Assembly: GCA_019637615.1 (NCBI GenBank)
Contig: JAHBVJ010000011.1
Coordinates: 1 to 64,000 of the forward strand
Origin: Anaerolineae bacterium
GTDB lineage: Bacteria; Chloroflexota; Anaerolineae; Aggregatilineales; UBA2796
Reading direction: 5' to 3'
Length of the DNA: 64,000 nt
A program made the position numbers and the translations under genes. Below, piece by piece: positions 35,452-44,373 of the stretch (within the stretch, counting starts at the first letter, position 1; every line of letters begins with the position of its first letter). The notes under the pieces were generated by a model. The model searched no databases. It was given only the letters and a program-made list of their open reading frames with translations, and was not told the origin of the DNA.

Positions 35452-37925
35452 TTCACCCTCCTCCGCCGTAGTATTAGGGCGCTGATGCCGACGATGAATA
35501 GCACGCCGACAGCACCACCCGCAATACCCGTTGCCCAGTTGACTTGAGCCGTGTCTTGCAGCGTTTTCACCTGTGCCTCCAAGTCGGCAACATCAGCATT
35601 CGGCACAGGCGTTGCCCCATTCGATTCACTGAGCTGCAAGGTATGAATATCACCGTGACATGTAGAGCAGGTAGATGGTTCAACCGCCATCGAGTGTCCG
35701 GTCTTCACGGCAAACACGCCAGATGTATCGCGCTCCCGCTTCATGTGGCAATCTACACAGGTAAAGTCCTTACCCGTCGCCGCATCTTTGCCCATGTGGA
35801 CTTTGTCTTTCAACGAGTCTTTGTGGCAGTTGCCGCAAGTCGTGTTGACATCGCCAGTCACCAAACCGTTATCGTGCGGGGTATGGCAGTCCACGCAGTC
35901 GATCTTGGCGGCGTTGTGCGGGCTGATGAGCCACTCATCGTAGGTCGGAGCGTGAGCACCACTGTGGCATTGTCCACATGCCGCCGATTGATTAGCGATC
36001 TTGAACGGAGCCGGTGGATGCGCTGCATTATTCTCCGTGTAGTGACAGGTGCTGCATACCACGCCCTCGAACACGTACTTATTCGTCGTGATGTCGTAAC
36101 CAGAGGCATGACAGCTCATGCAGTACGATGGTTGGCTTAGTTTGGCGAACTCTTTTTGGAAGCGATCATTCAGCGAACTGTTCGCGTGTGGCGACGAAAT
36201 CCATTTTGCGTGCTGCTCCTGATGGCATTCCGCGCATTGAGCCGGATCGAGTACAGGATGTGGCTGCGGGCCGCTGGATGGTGGCGCTTCAAAGATGCCT
36301 AGTTCGGTCTCTACCGCCGTCAGCAGTGAGGCGACATAACGATAGTTGTGGACGCCTAAGCTGCCGTCCCCTTCAACGAAGGCCAATGCCGTCGTCACCC
36401 ATGTAGGTGTATCGGACTTGATGGCGGCGTGCGCCTTCTTCAGGCGATCAGACGTGGTGGTTTGCGTATCCTTGATGAAATCTTGCATCGCGTCGGGCGC
36501 GACATCTTCATGACAGGATGTACAAGCGTCTTTCAGGCCATCGACGCCAGCCGTGTTATCAGGCAACAGCGGTGATGTGAAGTGGGTGGCGCGTTGTTCA
36601 CTGCCCACTTGCAGCGACGGCATGTGACAGGTCGTGCAGCGCGGGCCGTTTTCACTGGTGAAGTGCTTCGATGGTTCGCCTTGTACCTGCTCAACGACTT
36701 GGATGCCTTCAAACATTTCTTTGACCGGGTGGTGTGGCCCTGTCGTAATGTAGTTATCACTGTGACAGCTCGTACACAGCGTATACGGTTCTGCGACGAG
36801 GCTGTAATCCGTCAGTGGCGCGTTCTCTTTAGCCTTCAGATGTGGATCGTGGCAGCTAGTACAGGTAATGCCGTATTGTGCCGTTTCCAGCGTCAGCGAT
36901 TCCGGCGCAGCACCTTTCCGCGTGCCATTTTTCACAGCTTCAATGCTGGCGTTGGTCGCGTTGTAGTCGCTGCTGTGGCAGGATAGGCAATTCTGGGTCG
37001 CGTTGGTAGACCCCTTGAGCGTCGTCAGTGCCTTGGAGTGCCCATCTTGCAGCCATTCGTTGTACTGCATGTTAGGACTCTTCGCATGCCCCTTAACCCA
37101 CCAGTGGACGGGGTCTTCCTCGTTCACCAGCGTGAACACTGCCGGATCAAGCAGCTTCATCCCCGGACGATATTCCGTCGGGTATGGCAAGCCGGACGCC
37201 GTATTGGTACCTTGACTGTGGCATTGACCACAAACCTGTGGATCGCTGCCCTTCCAGATGGCGGAGCGCACTTTGGCTAATTGCTCATCGGTGGCGTTGT
37301 CACCGCGCGCGTCCTTCGCCAAATCTTGATGGATGCTACCGGGGCCGTGGCAGGATTCACACTGCACACCGTCATCACGCCAGCGTCCACGGTCAACGTT
37401 GAGGTCGGTAGTGTGGCAGCCCGCGCAGTTCTTCACGAAATCATAGGCAGTGCTGGTGGGCCACTCGCCTTCTTTAGCGGCGTAGGGTTGCCATTCTTGC
37501 TTTTCAACGTTCCATTCGGCGGGGAAGATCGCGAATTTGCCGCGCTCGATCTGATAGACGTAGCGCTCTACGTACCGTCCGGAACCGATGACAAAGGCAA
37601 TATCATCTTTCGTAAATGGTCGTGAGGCTTCTTCTTCGGGGAACTTAACCGTGCGTTCGGTGTCGCCTTTTGAAAAATCTGCTTTGATTGAATCTTTATT
37701 TTTGGAGACATCGATCAACGCACGTCCGTGGGCGGTATCCGCGTGGACACGCGATAAATCCCGATGACAATCTGCGCAGTCATCAGCACCGATGTAGTCG
37801 GCGGTGGGTGTGTCGCCGTCTTGCGCCTGTACCGGGACAGGTTCAACCAGCAAGATCAGGCCGATGAGCAGAAACAAAACACCCAAGAGGACGAAGTGAT
37901 GTGGGTAGATGGGCAGTCGTCGCAT
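35448..37925 (-). CDS. 17-heme membrane-anchored cytochrome c (cytochrome c554-like)
   Basis: 825 residues with 17 CxxCH motifs (no CxxCK), a signal/anchor at the N-terminus and a C-terminal transmembrane helix (VNWATGIAGGAVGVLFIVGI) with a RRRRVK stop. The first nine hemes form a module paralogous to the whole gene at 38188 (shared GSGRYVERYVYQI, FPAEWNVEKQ, NCAGCHTTDLN, DDGVQCE, DGSLGVHNYRYV). The last eight hemes form a second module starting CAECHQEQHAKW. A start at 37925 is chosen because an AAGGG site precedes it and its MRR matches the paralog. First gene of an operon with the Fe-S and NrfD genes. Absence of CxxCK argues against a NrfA-type nitrite site. Confidence 0.9.
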   Translation of the reverse strand: MRRLPIYPHHFVLLGVLFLLIGLILLVEPVPVQAQDGDTPTADYIGADDCADCHRDLSRVHADTAHGRALIDVSKNKDSIKADFSKGDTERTVKFPEEEASRPFTKDDIAFVIGSGRYVERYVYQIERGKFAIFPAEWNVEKQEWQPYAAKEGEWPTSTAYDFVKNCAGCHTTDLNVDRGRWRDDGVQCESCHGPGSIHQDLAKDARGDNATDEQLAKVRSAIWKGSDPQVCGQCHSQGTNTASGLPYPTEYRPGMKLLDPAVFTLVNEEDPVHWWVKGHAKSPNMQYNEWLQDGHSKALTTLKGSTNATQNCLSCHSSDYNATNASIEAVKNGTRKGAAPESLTLETAQYGITCTSCHDPHLKAKENAPLTDYSLVAEPYTLCTSCHSDNYITTGPHHPVKEMFEGIQVVEQVQGEPSKHFTSENGPRCTTCHMPSLQVGSEQRATHFTSPLLPDNTAGVDGLKDACTSCHEDVAPDAMQDFIKDTQTTTSDRLKKAHAAIKSDTPTWVTTALAFVEGDGSLGVHNYRYVASLLTAVETELGIFEAPPSSGPQPHPVLDPAQCAECHQEQHAKWISSPHANSSLNDRFQKEFAKLSQPSYCMSCHASGYDITTNKYVFEGVVCSTCHYTENNAAHPPAPFKIANQSAACGQCHSGAHAPTYDEWLISPHNAAKIDCVDCHTPHDNGLVTGDVNTTCGNCHKDSLKDKVHMGKDAATGKDFTCVDCHMKRERDTSGVFAVKTGHSMAVEPSTCSTCHGDIHTLQLSESNGATPVPNADVADLEAQVKTLQDTAQVNWATGIAGGAVGVLFIVGISALILRRRRVK

Positions 37926-38187
37926 AGGGAATCCCTTCATAACGGTTGCGACATTCAACTGACCTTAAGTTTGCGCGTAAATCACCGCCTACGGAAGCAA
38001 TAGATGTCACATATGCCCGCAATAGATGTCACAAATCAAACATGCAATTCATCGTGTTTTTACGTGTATATCGTGATATTACATGTATCCTGATCCCTAT
38101 ATAATCAGAAATATGGAGGAAAAGGTCATTACTTTCGCTCAAAAGTTTTCAAGCGCGGGTCTCCTTTTTTCAACATGAGGATTCGTG
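37926..38187. promoter_or_regulatory. divergent promoter region of the two cytochrome operons
   Basis: Separates the 17-heme and nine-heme genes. AT-rich. It includes a 15-bp direct repeat (listed) and TATAAT at 38100-38105 as a -10 candidate for the plus operon, with TTACAT 15 bases upstream as a poor -35, suggesting activator dependence. Confidence 0.45.
37997..38033 (+). repeat. direct repeat GCAATAGATGTCACA, 22-bp period
   Basis: Two exact 15-base copies at 37997-38011 and 38019-38033. The 22-base period is two helical turns, as expected for tandem binding of a regulator on one DNA face. TGTCACA resembles CRP/FNR-family half sites. Related sequences occur upstream of the ccm operon and the decaheme gene. 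Confidence 0.55.
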
Positions 38188-40065
38188 ATGCGTCGAATTA
38201 ACCCCCGACCTGTGATCCTTTTGGGGATTCTGCTTGTAATAGGTGGCTTGTTACTGACGCTCGATACACCGCCCGTCTACTCTCAAGGTGGTGATTCCAA
38301 ACCAGCAGACTATATCGGGTCAGATAAATGTGCCTCCTGTCATCGTGACATGGTGCGCGAACATGGCCTCACGGCTCATGGACAAGCGCTCGTCGATGTC
38401 TCCAAAAATAAAGATTTGATCAAAGCAGATTTTTCAAAAGGCGAAACTGAACGTACTATTACTTTTCCCGATGAGAGCAAAGCCCGCCCCTTTACACCGG
38501 ATGACATCGAGTATGTAATCGGCACGGGGCGTTATGTAGAGCGTTACGTCTATCGCATCGCACGCGGCAAATTCGCGGTTTTCCCGGCGGAATGGAACGT
38601 CGAGAAGCAGCAGTGGCAGTCCTACAGCCCTACACCTGCCGCGCAGGGAGCTACATGGCCTACTGATGCCGCCTACGATTTCGTCACCAACTGCGCAGGC
38701 TGCCACACCACCGATCTCAACGTGGCACGTGGTCGCTGGGGCGATGACGGTGTGCAGTGCGAAGCCTGTCACGGCCCCGGCAGCATCCATGCCGACCTCG
38801 CCAAAGACGCAGGGCGCAAGCCGGATGCCGAGCAAGTTCAACAGATCCACGCCGCGATCATCATCAGCCCCGACGCACAAGTCTGCGGACAGTGCCATAG
38901 TCAGGGACAAGACACCGTCAACCAGCGTCCCTACCCGACAGGTTATCTCCCCGGTCAAACTTTGCTGGATGATAAGCTGTTTACGCTCGTCAAGAATGAT
39001 GATCCGACGCATTGGTGGGTCACCGGACACGGCAAGAGCAACAACATGCAGTTCAATGAATGGTTGCTCTCGCGCCATTCAAAATCGCTCGACACGCTCA
39101 AAAGCAGTCCCGACGCAGCCGCGGCCTGTCTGGAATGCCACAGCGCTGACTATCGGCTAAACGCACGGCTGATCGAGCAGCAGAAAGCGGGCGTACTGAG
39201 CAGTGCGCCGGAGCTACCGACAGTAGACACTGCCCAAGCCAGCGTTTCTTGCATAGGCTGCCACGATCCGCACAAAGCCGTGCCGACTGATCCGCAAGCC
39301 AAGCCAGATTTCCAGATCGCGGCGGATAGCGACTATGCGCTTTGCACCTCCTGTCACCGCAGTACGGACGTGACCAAAGCGCTGCATCATCCCGTCAAAG
39401 ACATGTTTGAAGGGCTGCCCGTCGTCGAAGGTATCGCGGGTATCCCGTCCGATCACTTCTCCGCTGCGGATGGCCCGCGCTGCCAGACTTGCCATGTGCC
39501 GCGTTTACCTGTTGGTGACTTCACGCTGGCGAGTCATGCGCTTTCCCCGGTCATGCCCGGTAAAACCGACGGCAAACTGCCTGACGCGTGTTCGGGCTGT
39601 CATGACGACCTTTCGCGCAGCGACCTCCAAGCGCTGATTGATGACACACAAACCGCTGTACGTGGACGCATCACGTTGATCGAAATGCGGCTCGGTACGA
39701 TTGCAACACCAGCGGCGGGCAGTCCGGCTGCCGCGCAGTACGATCAGGTACAGAAGGCGCTGGCTTTTGTCAAAAATGATGGCAGCTTCGGCGTCCACAA
39801 CTATGCCTATGTCAACGCGCTGCTCACCAGTTCCGAGCGCAGCTTATCAGAGTTAAGCGTACCGGGTGCGACCCTGAATCCGACGGAAGCGCCCGCGCCG
39901 ACTGCCACGCCATCGGAACCGATTGCGCGCGTCGTTTACAGTGCCGAATCCGCGCGTACTGGCGTACGTCCGATGACCGTCATCCTCATCACTGCCACCT
40001 TGCTCACGTTATTCGTGGGGGCGGTAGTATTCTTGCGCAGACCCAGAATGCGGAAAGGTGGCTAG
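38188..40065 (+). CDS. nine-heme membrane-anchored cytochrome c, paralog of the 17-heme protein
   Basis: 625 residues, nine CxxCH motifs, an N-terminal signal/anchor (PVILLGILLVIGGLLLTL) and a C-terminal transmembrane helix (VILITATLLTLFVGAVVFL) followed by RRPRMRKGG. Along its whole length it matches the first module of the divergent 17-heme protein, including the ADF/PFTxDDI segment and the DGSFGVHNYAYVNALL helix near the end. That last segment recalls the C-terminal helices of HAO/NrfA-type cytochromes. A T/P linker (EAPAPTATPSEP) precedes the anchor. The ATG at 38188 has GAGG 8 bases upstream. First gene of a three-gene operon. Confidence 0.92.
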   Translation: MRRINPRPVILLGILLVIGGLLLTLDTPPVYSQGGDSKPADYIGSDKCASCHRDMVREHGLTAHGQALVDVSKNKDLIKADFSKGETERTITFPDESKARPFTPDDIEYVIGTGRYVERYVYRIARGKFAVFPAEWNVEKQQWQSYSPTPAAQGATWPTDAAYDFVTNCAGCHTTDLNVARGRWGDDGVQCEACHGPGSIHADLAKDAGRKPDAEQVQQIHAAIIISPDAQVCGQCHSQGQDTVNQRPYPTGYLPGQTLLDDKLFTLVKNDDPTHWWVTGHGKSNNMQFNEWLLSRHSKSLDTLKSSPDAAAACLECHSADYRLNARLIEQQKAGVLSSAPELPTVDTAQASVSCIGCHDPHKAVPTDPQAKPDFQIAADSDYALCTSCHRSTDVTKALHHPVKDMFEGLPVVEGIAGIPSDHFSAADGPRCQTCHVPRLPVGDFTLASHALSPVMPGKTDGKLPDACSGCHDDLSRSDLQALIDDTQTAVRGRITLIEMRLGTIATPAAGSPAAAQYDQVQKALAFVKNDGSFGVHNYAYVNALLTSSERSLSELSVPGATLNPTEAPAPTATPSEPIARVVYSAESARTGVRPMTVILITATLLTLFVGAVVFLRRPRMRKGG

Positions 40066-40072
40066 TCCTCCA

Positions 40073-41239
40073 ATGCGAAAAAGACTACCGATTCTGGTCA
40101 TCATGTTGGGCTGTGCGCTACTGACGCTGGCAGTGTTACTCGCTTCTGCTGGAGAAAGCCAAGCGCAAACGCCAGAACCCACCCTTGTTGAGGGTGCTCA
40201 ACAAGACAATCCTGTCAAATTGTCCAATGCCTACTGCCTGTTGTGCCATTCACAACCTGATCAGGTCTGGACATTACCTAGCCAAGAGAAAATCTCACTA
40301 ACCATCGATCCCAGCGTGCTCGATAACTCTGTGCATGGCAGCGCCAACGCAAAAGGCGCGTTGCAGTGCGCGGATTGCCACGTCGATTATCGTTTCCCGC
40401 ATCCAGTGCAAACCGTTCAAACCGCGCGCCAATTCACGCTGTTGCGCTATGCCGCTTGTCGGAGCTGTCACGAAGATCAGTACACGCGCAGTCAAGATGG
40501 CGTGCATGGTGCCGCCTTGCGCGCCGGACACACTGAAGCGGCGGTATGCGTCGATTGTCACGGTGCGCACGATATTCACAAGCCTGATGTCCCGCGCGAA
40601 CGCATCTCGCTAACCTGTGGCAAATGTCACGGCGCGATCTTTGAGCAGTATCGCACCAGCGTGCATGGTGCTGCGCTACTTGGTGAGAGCAATCCTGACG
40701 TGCCGACCTGCATCGACTGTCACGGCGTCCACGACATCAATAATCCGACCACAGCGTTGTTCCGCGTGCGTTCGCCCGAACTCTGCGCTCAATGTCACGC
40801 CAACGCCGAGGTGATGACGAAGTACAACATCAGCACCGATGTCTTTAACACCTATCTGACCGATTTTCACGGCAGCACCACCGCGCTGTTTGAGCAACAA
40901 GACCCGACCGTCGCGACGAATAAGGCCGTTTGCTACGATTGTCACGGCGTGCATAACATCCAGCCCGTAGAGGCAGGCAAAGTCAATGCCGTGCGGGAAA
41001 ATCTGCTGACCGCGTGTCGGCAGTGTCATCCCGACGCGACCGACAATTTCCCGGCGGCGTGGATCGGGCATTATCCAGTGACCGCCGACGCACACCCCGC
41101 GCTCTCGTTGGCGACGAATACGTACAACCTGTTACTGCCGGGGGCGCTTGGCCTGATGGCGATCCTGATCGGCACTGATGTCATCCGGCGGGTGCGCGGG
41201 CGGGCAGGTCGCAACCGTCAGAAGGAGGCGCAGCAATGA
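40073..41239 (+). CDS. nine-heme cytochrome c3-like membrane protein
   Basis: 388 residues with nine CxxCH sites (YCLLCHS, CADCHVD, CRSCHED, CVDCHGAH, CGKCHGA, CIDCHGVH, CAQCHAN, CYDCHGVH, CRQCHPD). The recurrent CxDCHGxH pattern is that of the cytochrome c3/NrfB-like DHC group. An N-terminal anchor (LVIMLGCALLTLAVLLAS) and a C-terminal helix (LLLPGALGLMAILIG) bracket the heme domain. It overlaps the next gene by 4 bases (ATGA) and lies 7 bases after the nine-heme gene, so it should form part of one complex with the downstream cytochrome b. Confidence 0.9.
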   Translation: MRKRLPILVIMLGCALLTLAVLLASAGESQAQTPEPTLVEGAQQDNPVKLSNAYCLLCHSQPDQVWTLPSQEKISLTIDPSVLDNSVHGSANAKGALQCADCHVDYRFPHPVQTVQTARQFTLLRYAACRSCHEDQYTRSQDGVHGAALRAGHTEAAVCVDCHGAHDIHKPDVPRERISLTCGKCHGAIFEQYRTSVHGAALLGESNPDVPTCIDCHGVHDINNPTTALFRVRSPELCAQCHANAEVMTKYNISTDVFNTYLTDFHGSTTALFEQQDPTVATNKAVCYDCHGVHNIQPVEAGKVNAVRENLLTACRQCHPDATDNFPAAWIGHYPVTADAHPALSLATNTYNLLLPGALGLMAILIGTDVIRRVRGRAGRNRQKEAQQ

Positions 41240-42351
41240 CGCAAGCAGCGCAAGCGCAGCCCGAACGCAGCTACTTCCCGCGTTTTTCGGCGGCGCAGCG
41301 ATACGAGCATTTTGTGCTCATGGTGGTCTTCATCGGTCTAGCAGTGACTGGACTCTCGCAAAAGTATGCGGCGGAAAAATGGGGGGAGGAACTGATCCTC
41401 CTCTTAGGCGGCATCGAGAGCACGCGCATTTTGCATCGTTTCCTCGCCACCATCCTCATGGCAGAAGCGATCTATCACGTCGTGGCGGTCAGTTATCGGC
41501 TGTTCGTGCTGCGGCATCGACCATCACTGCTGCCCCAATGGCGTGATGTGCGGGATTTGCGCGACTGGCTGCTGTCCAACGTTGGTCTCAAGGCCGAACG
41601 CCCCGCCATGCCGCACTACAATGTCAACAACAAGTTCGAGTATTGGTTCACCGCGTTGGGCACGCTCGTCTTGATCATCACTGGCTACATGCTGTGGAAT
41701 CCGATTGCCACCACTAACACGCTCCCCGGTGAAGCCATCCCGACCGCCCGCGTCATCCACAGCGATCAGGCGCTCTTGATGGTGTTGTTTGTGGTCATCT
41801 GGCATGGCTACAACACGCTTATTCGTTATTTCAACCGCAGCATCTTCTCCGGCAAGCTGTCTCATGCGGCGATGCAGTCCGATCATGCCGAAGAACTTGC
41901 CCGTTTGGAATCCGGCGAACAACCCGCTGACCTCGCTTCCGACATCATCGCGAAACGGATGCGCATCTTTGTGCCAGTGGCGGGCGTTTTGACGCTAGGA
42001 TTAGCCGTCCTGCTGTACAGTTTCGTGACCTTTGAACAGACCGCTTTGACCACCGTCCCGCGTCAGGAAGTGCCTGTTTTTGCGCCGCAAGCCATGCCCA
42101 AATCGGGCGATGCCAAAGTCGGCGCGGCGGTCTGGAGCACGGTACGCTGCGCGCTGTGTCATGGCGTGGAAGCTGAAGGTGGCCCCGATGGCGCGCCCGC
42201 GCTGCGCGGCACGACCGTCGATTTTGATACGTTTTATGCGCAGGTGCGGACGGGCACGGCTGACAAAATGCCCGCCTTCCGCGCGGAAGAACTGCCGGAC
42301 GCGTATGTGCTGCATCTGTATACGTGGCTAACGAGCTTGAAGAAATCCTGA
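41236..42351 (+). CDS. cytochrome b (FdhI-like) fused to a monoheme cytochrome c
   Basis: The first ~235 residues form a four- to five-helix cytochrome b related to formate dehydrogenase gamma/Ni-Fe hydrogenase cytochrome b. His residues that can ligate two hemes are in RYEHFVLMVVF, RILHRFLATIL/IYHVVAV and IHSDQALLMVLFVVIWHGY. A further membrane helix (AGVLTLGLAVLLYSF) leads to a C-terminal cytochrome c domain with a single CALCHG site and a probable Met ligand in DKMPAF. The fusion gives a direct path from quinol via b-hemes to the periplasmic multihemes. Last gene of its operon; a strong terminator follows. Confidence 0.88.
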   Translation: MTQAAQAQPERSYFPRFSAAQRYEHFVLMVVFIGLAVTGLSQKYAAEKWGEELILLLGGIESTRILHRFLATILMAEAIYHVVAVSYRLFVLRHRPSLLPQWRDVRDLRDWLLSNVGLKAERPAMPHYNVNNKFEYWFTALGTLVLIITGYMLWNPIATTNTLPGEAIPTARVIHSDQALLMVLFVVIWHGYNTLIRYFNRSIFSGKLSHAAMQSDHAEELARLESGEQPADLASDIIAKRMRIFVPVAGVLTLGLAVLLYSFVTFEQTALTTVPRQEVPVFAPQAMPKSGDAKVGAAVWSTVRCALCHGVEAEGGPDGAPALRGTTVDFDTFYAQVRTGTADKMPAFRAEELPDAYVLHLYTWLTSLKKS

Positions 42352-42378
42352 CACGAGAAGACTGATCAACGGAAACGC

Positions 42379-42416
42379 AAGAAGCCCCGATTAGAACTAT
42401 CTAGTCGGGGCTTCTT
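42379..42416 (+). terminator. strong rho-independent terminator
   Basis: AAGAAGCCCCGA (42379-42390) pairs with TCGGGGCTTCTT (42405-42416) and the stem continues inward for about five more pairs to a 4-base loop. GCTGTTTTTATG follows. Ends the cytochrome b operon. Confidence 0.92.
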
Positions 42417-42499
42417 GCTGTTTTTATGCGTACATTGCCGCTGGCCTGATCTCGAATGCCATTGTCAGGCGCGGCACATTGCGAATTTGAATGCGCCCG

Positions 42500-44170
42500 T
42501 TACTTCGCGGGCGCGTTATTGGCGATCCACTGCCGCAGCAGCGCCATTTGATGGTCGGTCAGCTTGGCGAAGTGTCCTTCGGTCAGCACCTTCACGATCT
42601 TGCTTTCGTCTGGCTTCCCCGGCACGATGACTGGCCCGTTCTCGCTGCCCTTCATCAAGCTATCCAGATCGGTTACGCGCAGCCCCTTGGTCGGGGTCGT
42701 GCCGTGACAGCTTGAGCATTGCTGTTGGAACAAGGGTTGCAAGACCTCATAGGTCGGATCGCCCGTGAAATCTTCCAGCAGCGGCGTGGGCAGCACTTGG
42801 CTGATGCCCAGAATGGTCGCCAGCCCCGGCGCGTTAAAGCCTGCGTACTTCCAATCCACACCGTGACATTGGCTGTTCGAGCAGAAACTGCTGTTATCCG
42901 TCCCACCCGGATTCTTGACATCGTGGCAGTTGGCGCAGGTCGAGTCGAACACCGTATAGTGCCGCGCGATCCATGTCGAGTCGAGGTGCGACGACGGTTC
43001 GATATTGGAGGTGATCAGCGAGACGGGCTTCGGATCATTGACGCTTACGGTTTGCGGAATCGAGTGGCACAGGTTGCATTCGAGCCGCACGATCTTGTTT
43101 TCCGGGCCGATATGCTGCCCATCGTGACAGCGGAAACATCCCGGCGAGTCCTTGTGCCCGACATTATCGGGGTGGGTTGCCCAACTCAGTTTTTGTTCAG
43201 GGTAATTGCTTACCTGATACAGCTCTTTCAGCACTTTGATCGCAGTTTGCACTTGTTCGCGACCGTTGGCATAAAATTCTGGATAGTTATCCCGATAATA
43301 GGCGTCCAACGTATCGATATTCTGTAGCGCCTCGTCCGTAGACGCATATTGCTCGGAGAGCATTTCAACGGCACGCGCGCGGATGAATGGAATACTGGTG
43401 GACATCTGACCGGTATTCAGCACCTTGTCCACCGCGTCAGTTGGCGAGTCGATCAGATGCGCGACACGGTTATGGCAGGTCGTGCAGTCCATCTCCCGCG
43501 TGGTGTAATTCTGCAAATTCTGGGTATCGATGGGCGAATTGATCGAAACATAATCTTCGATCTTGCCGTCCGGCTGTTGGACACGCACCCACGGGATTTC
43601 CTGCTCGTCTTTATCGGTCGCGATATAAGTAATCTTGTTCTCGATGTGCCAGTGAATACCGCGTCCGAGTCCCTCGCGTTCCGTGCCGCCGCCCGTATGC
43701 ATCACCATGTAAATCGAACTCAAATCGTTGGTACGGTTATCATCGGCGCGCACGATTTGCCGCAGCGTATCTTCGGAGAATTTCTCCGGGGCGTGGCAGC
43801 GTTCGCACGTTTCACGCGCCGGACGCATCTCTGCCGTGCGGATCGGGTATTCGTAACTGTCTAGCACAGTTGCGGCTACCAAGCGCAGGTGCCCGACTTT
43901 GCGGAACGCCTGCACCAGAATCAGGTCGCGCCCGATATGACAATCCACGCACGGCACGCGCGCATGAGGGGATAGTAGATACAGCGAATACTCCGGTGGC
44001 ATCGTGTGGCACGTCGTACCACAAAACTCCACTGAATTGCTGTACTCCCAAGCAGGGGGCGCAATCAGCAGCAGACCGAAGAAGACGAAAATTCCGCCAA
44101 TGAGCATAAACGTAACCCCGCGTGAACGGGTTGTGATAGGCGGGTTTGAAAAAAGTCTGCGTAGAAACAT
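42500..44170 (-). CDS. NapC-like membrane multiheme cytochrome with irregular heme motifs
   Basis: 556 residues. One N-terminal transmembrane helix (FMLIGGIFVFFGLLLIAPP) is followed by a NapC/NrfH-like first heme region, but the motif is CGTTCHTM (CX3CH) rather than CxxCHxM. Seven canonical CxxCH sites follow (CVDCHIG, CERCHAP, CTTCHNR, CFRCHDG, CNLCHSI, CANCHDV, CSSCHG), plus CSNSQCH (CX4CH). A total of nine hemes is possible. The C-terminal third resembles a class I cytochrome domain. NapC-family proteins take electrons from quinol. It is a single-gene unit that is convergent with the cytochrome b operon. Confidence 0.85.
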   Translation of the reverse strand: MFLRRLFSNPPITTRSRGVTFMLIGGIFVFFGLLLIAPPAWEYSNSVEFCGTTCHTMPPEYSLYLLSPHARVPCVDCHIGRDLILVQAFRKVGHLRLVAATVLDSYEYPIRTAEMRPARETCERCHAPEKFSEDTLRQIVRADDNRTNDLSSIYMVMHTGGGTEREGLGRGIHWHIENKITYIATDKDEQEIPWVRVQQPDGKIEDYVSINSPIDTQNLQNYTTREMDCTTCHNRVAHLIDSPTDAVDKVLNTGQMSTSIPFIRARAVEMLSEQYASTDEALQNIDTLDAYYRDNYPEFYANGREQVQTAIKVLKELYQVSNYPEQKLSWATHPDNVGHKDSPGCFRCHDGQHIGPENKIVRLECNLCHSIPQTVSVNDPKPVSLITSNIEPSSHLDSTWIARHYTVFDSTCANCHDVKNPGGTDNSSFCSNSQCHGVDWKYAGFNAPGLATILGISQVLPTPLLEDFTGDPTYEVLQPLFQQQCSSCHGTTPTKGLRVTDLDSLMKGSENGPVIVPGKPDESKIVKVLTEGHFAKLTDHQMALLRQWIANNAPAK

Positions 44171-44307
44171 ATGCTTTTTCCCCTGACCAAATCAATTCCA
44201 AATAGTAAATCTAAGTTCGTCGGCTTAAGGAATGGGTACTCGTTATGCTGTAAGTTAAATATCGCTAGACTCTCGGCAATCCAGCCCAACTTCACGTGAA
44301 TTGCCAA

Positions 44308-44331
44308 AGGCCGGAGATGTCTCCCCGGCCT
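44308..44331 (-). terminator. hairpin terminator after the decaheme gene
   Basis: AGGCCGG (44308-44314) and CCGGCCT (44325-44331) pair, with an inner GGAGA/TCTCC extension. On the minus strand it is followed by TTTGG. Located 43 bases past the decaheme stop. Confidence 0.7.
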
Positions 44332-44373
44332 CATCGAACTAAAGCAGAGCGCTACTCTGCCAGCAGTACTAGC

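Noticed and set aside
35448..37925. NrfA-type ammonia-forming nitrite reductase
   Set aside because: No CxxCK active-site motif is present and the heme order differs; the c554-like family fits better.
40073..41239. octaheme hydroxylamine/tetrathionate-type enzyme
   Set aside because: Nine CxxCH sites of the CxDCHGxH type, no CxxCK or cross-linking Tyr pattern visible, so an electron carrier is more likely.
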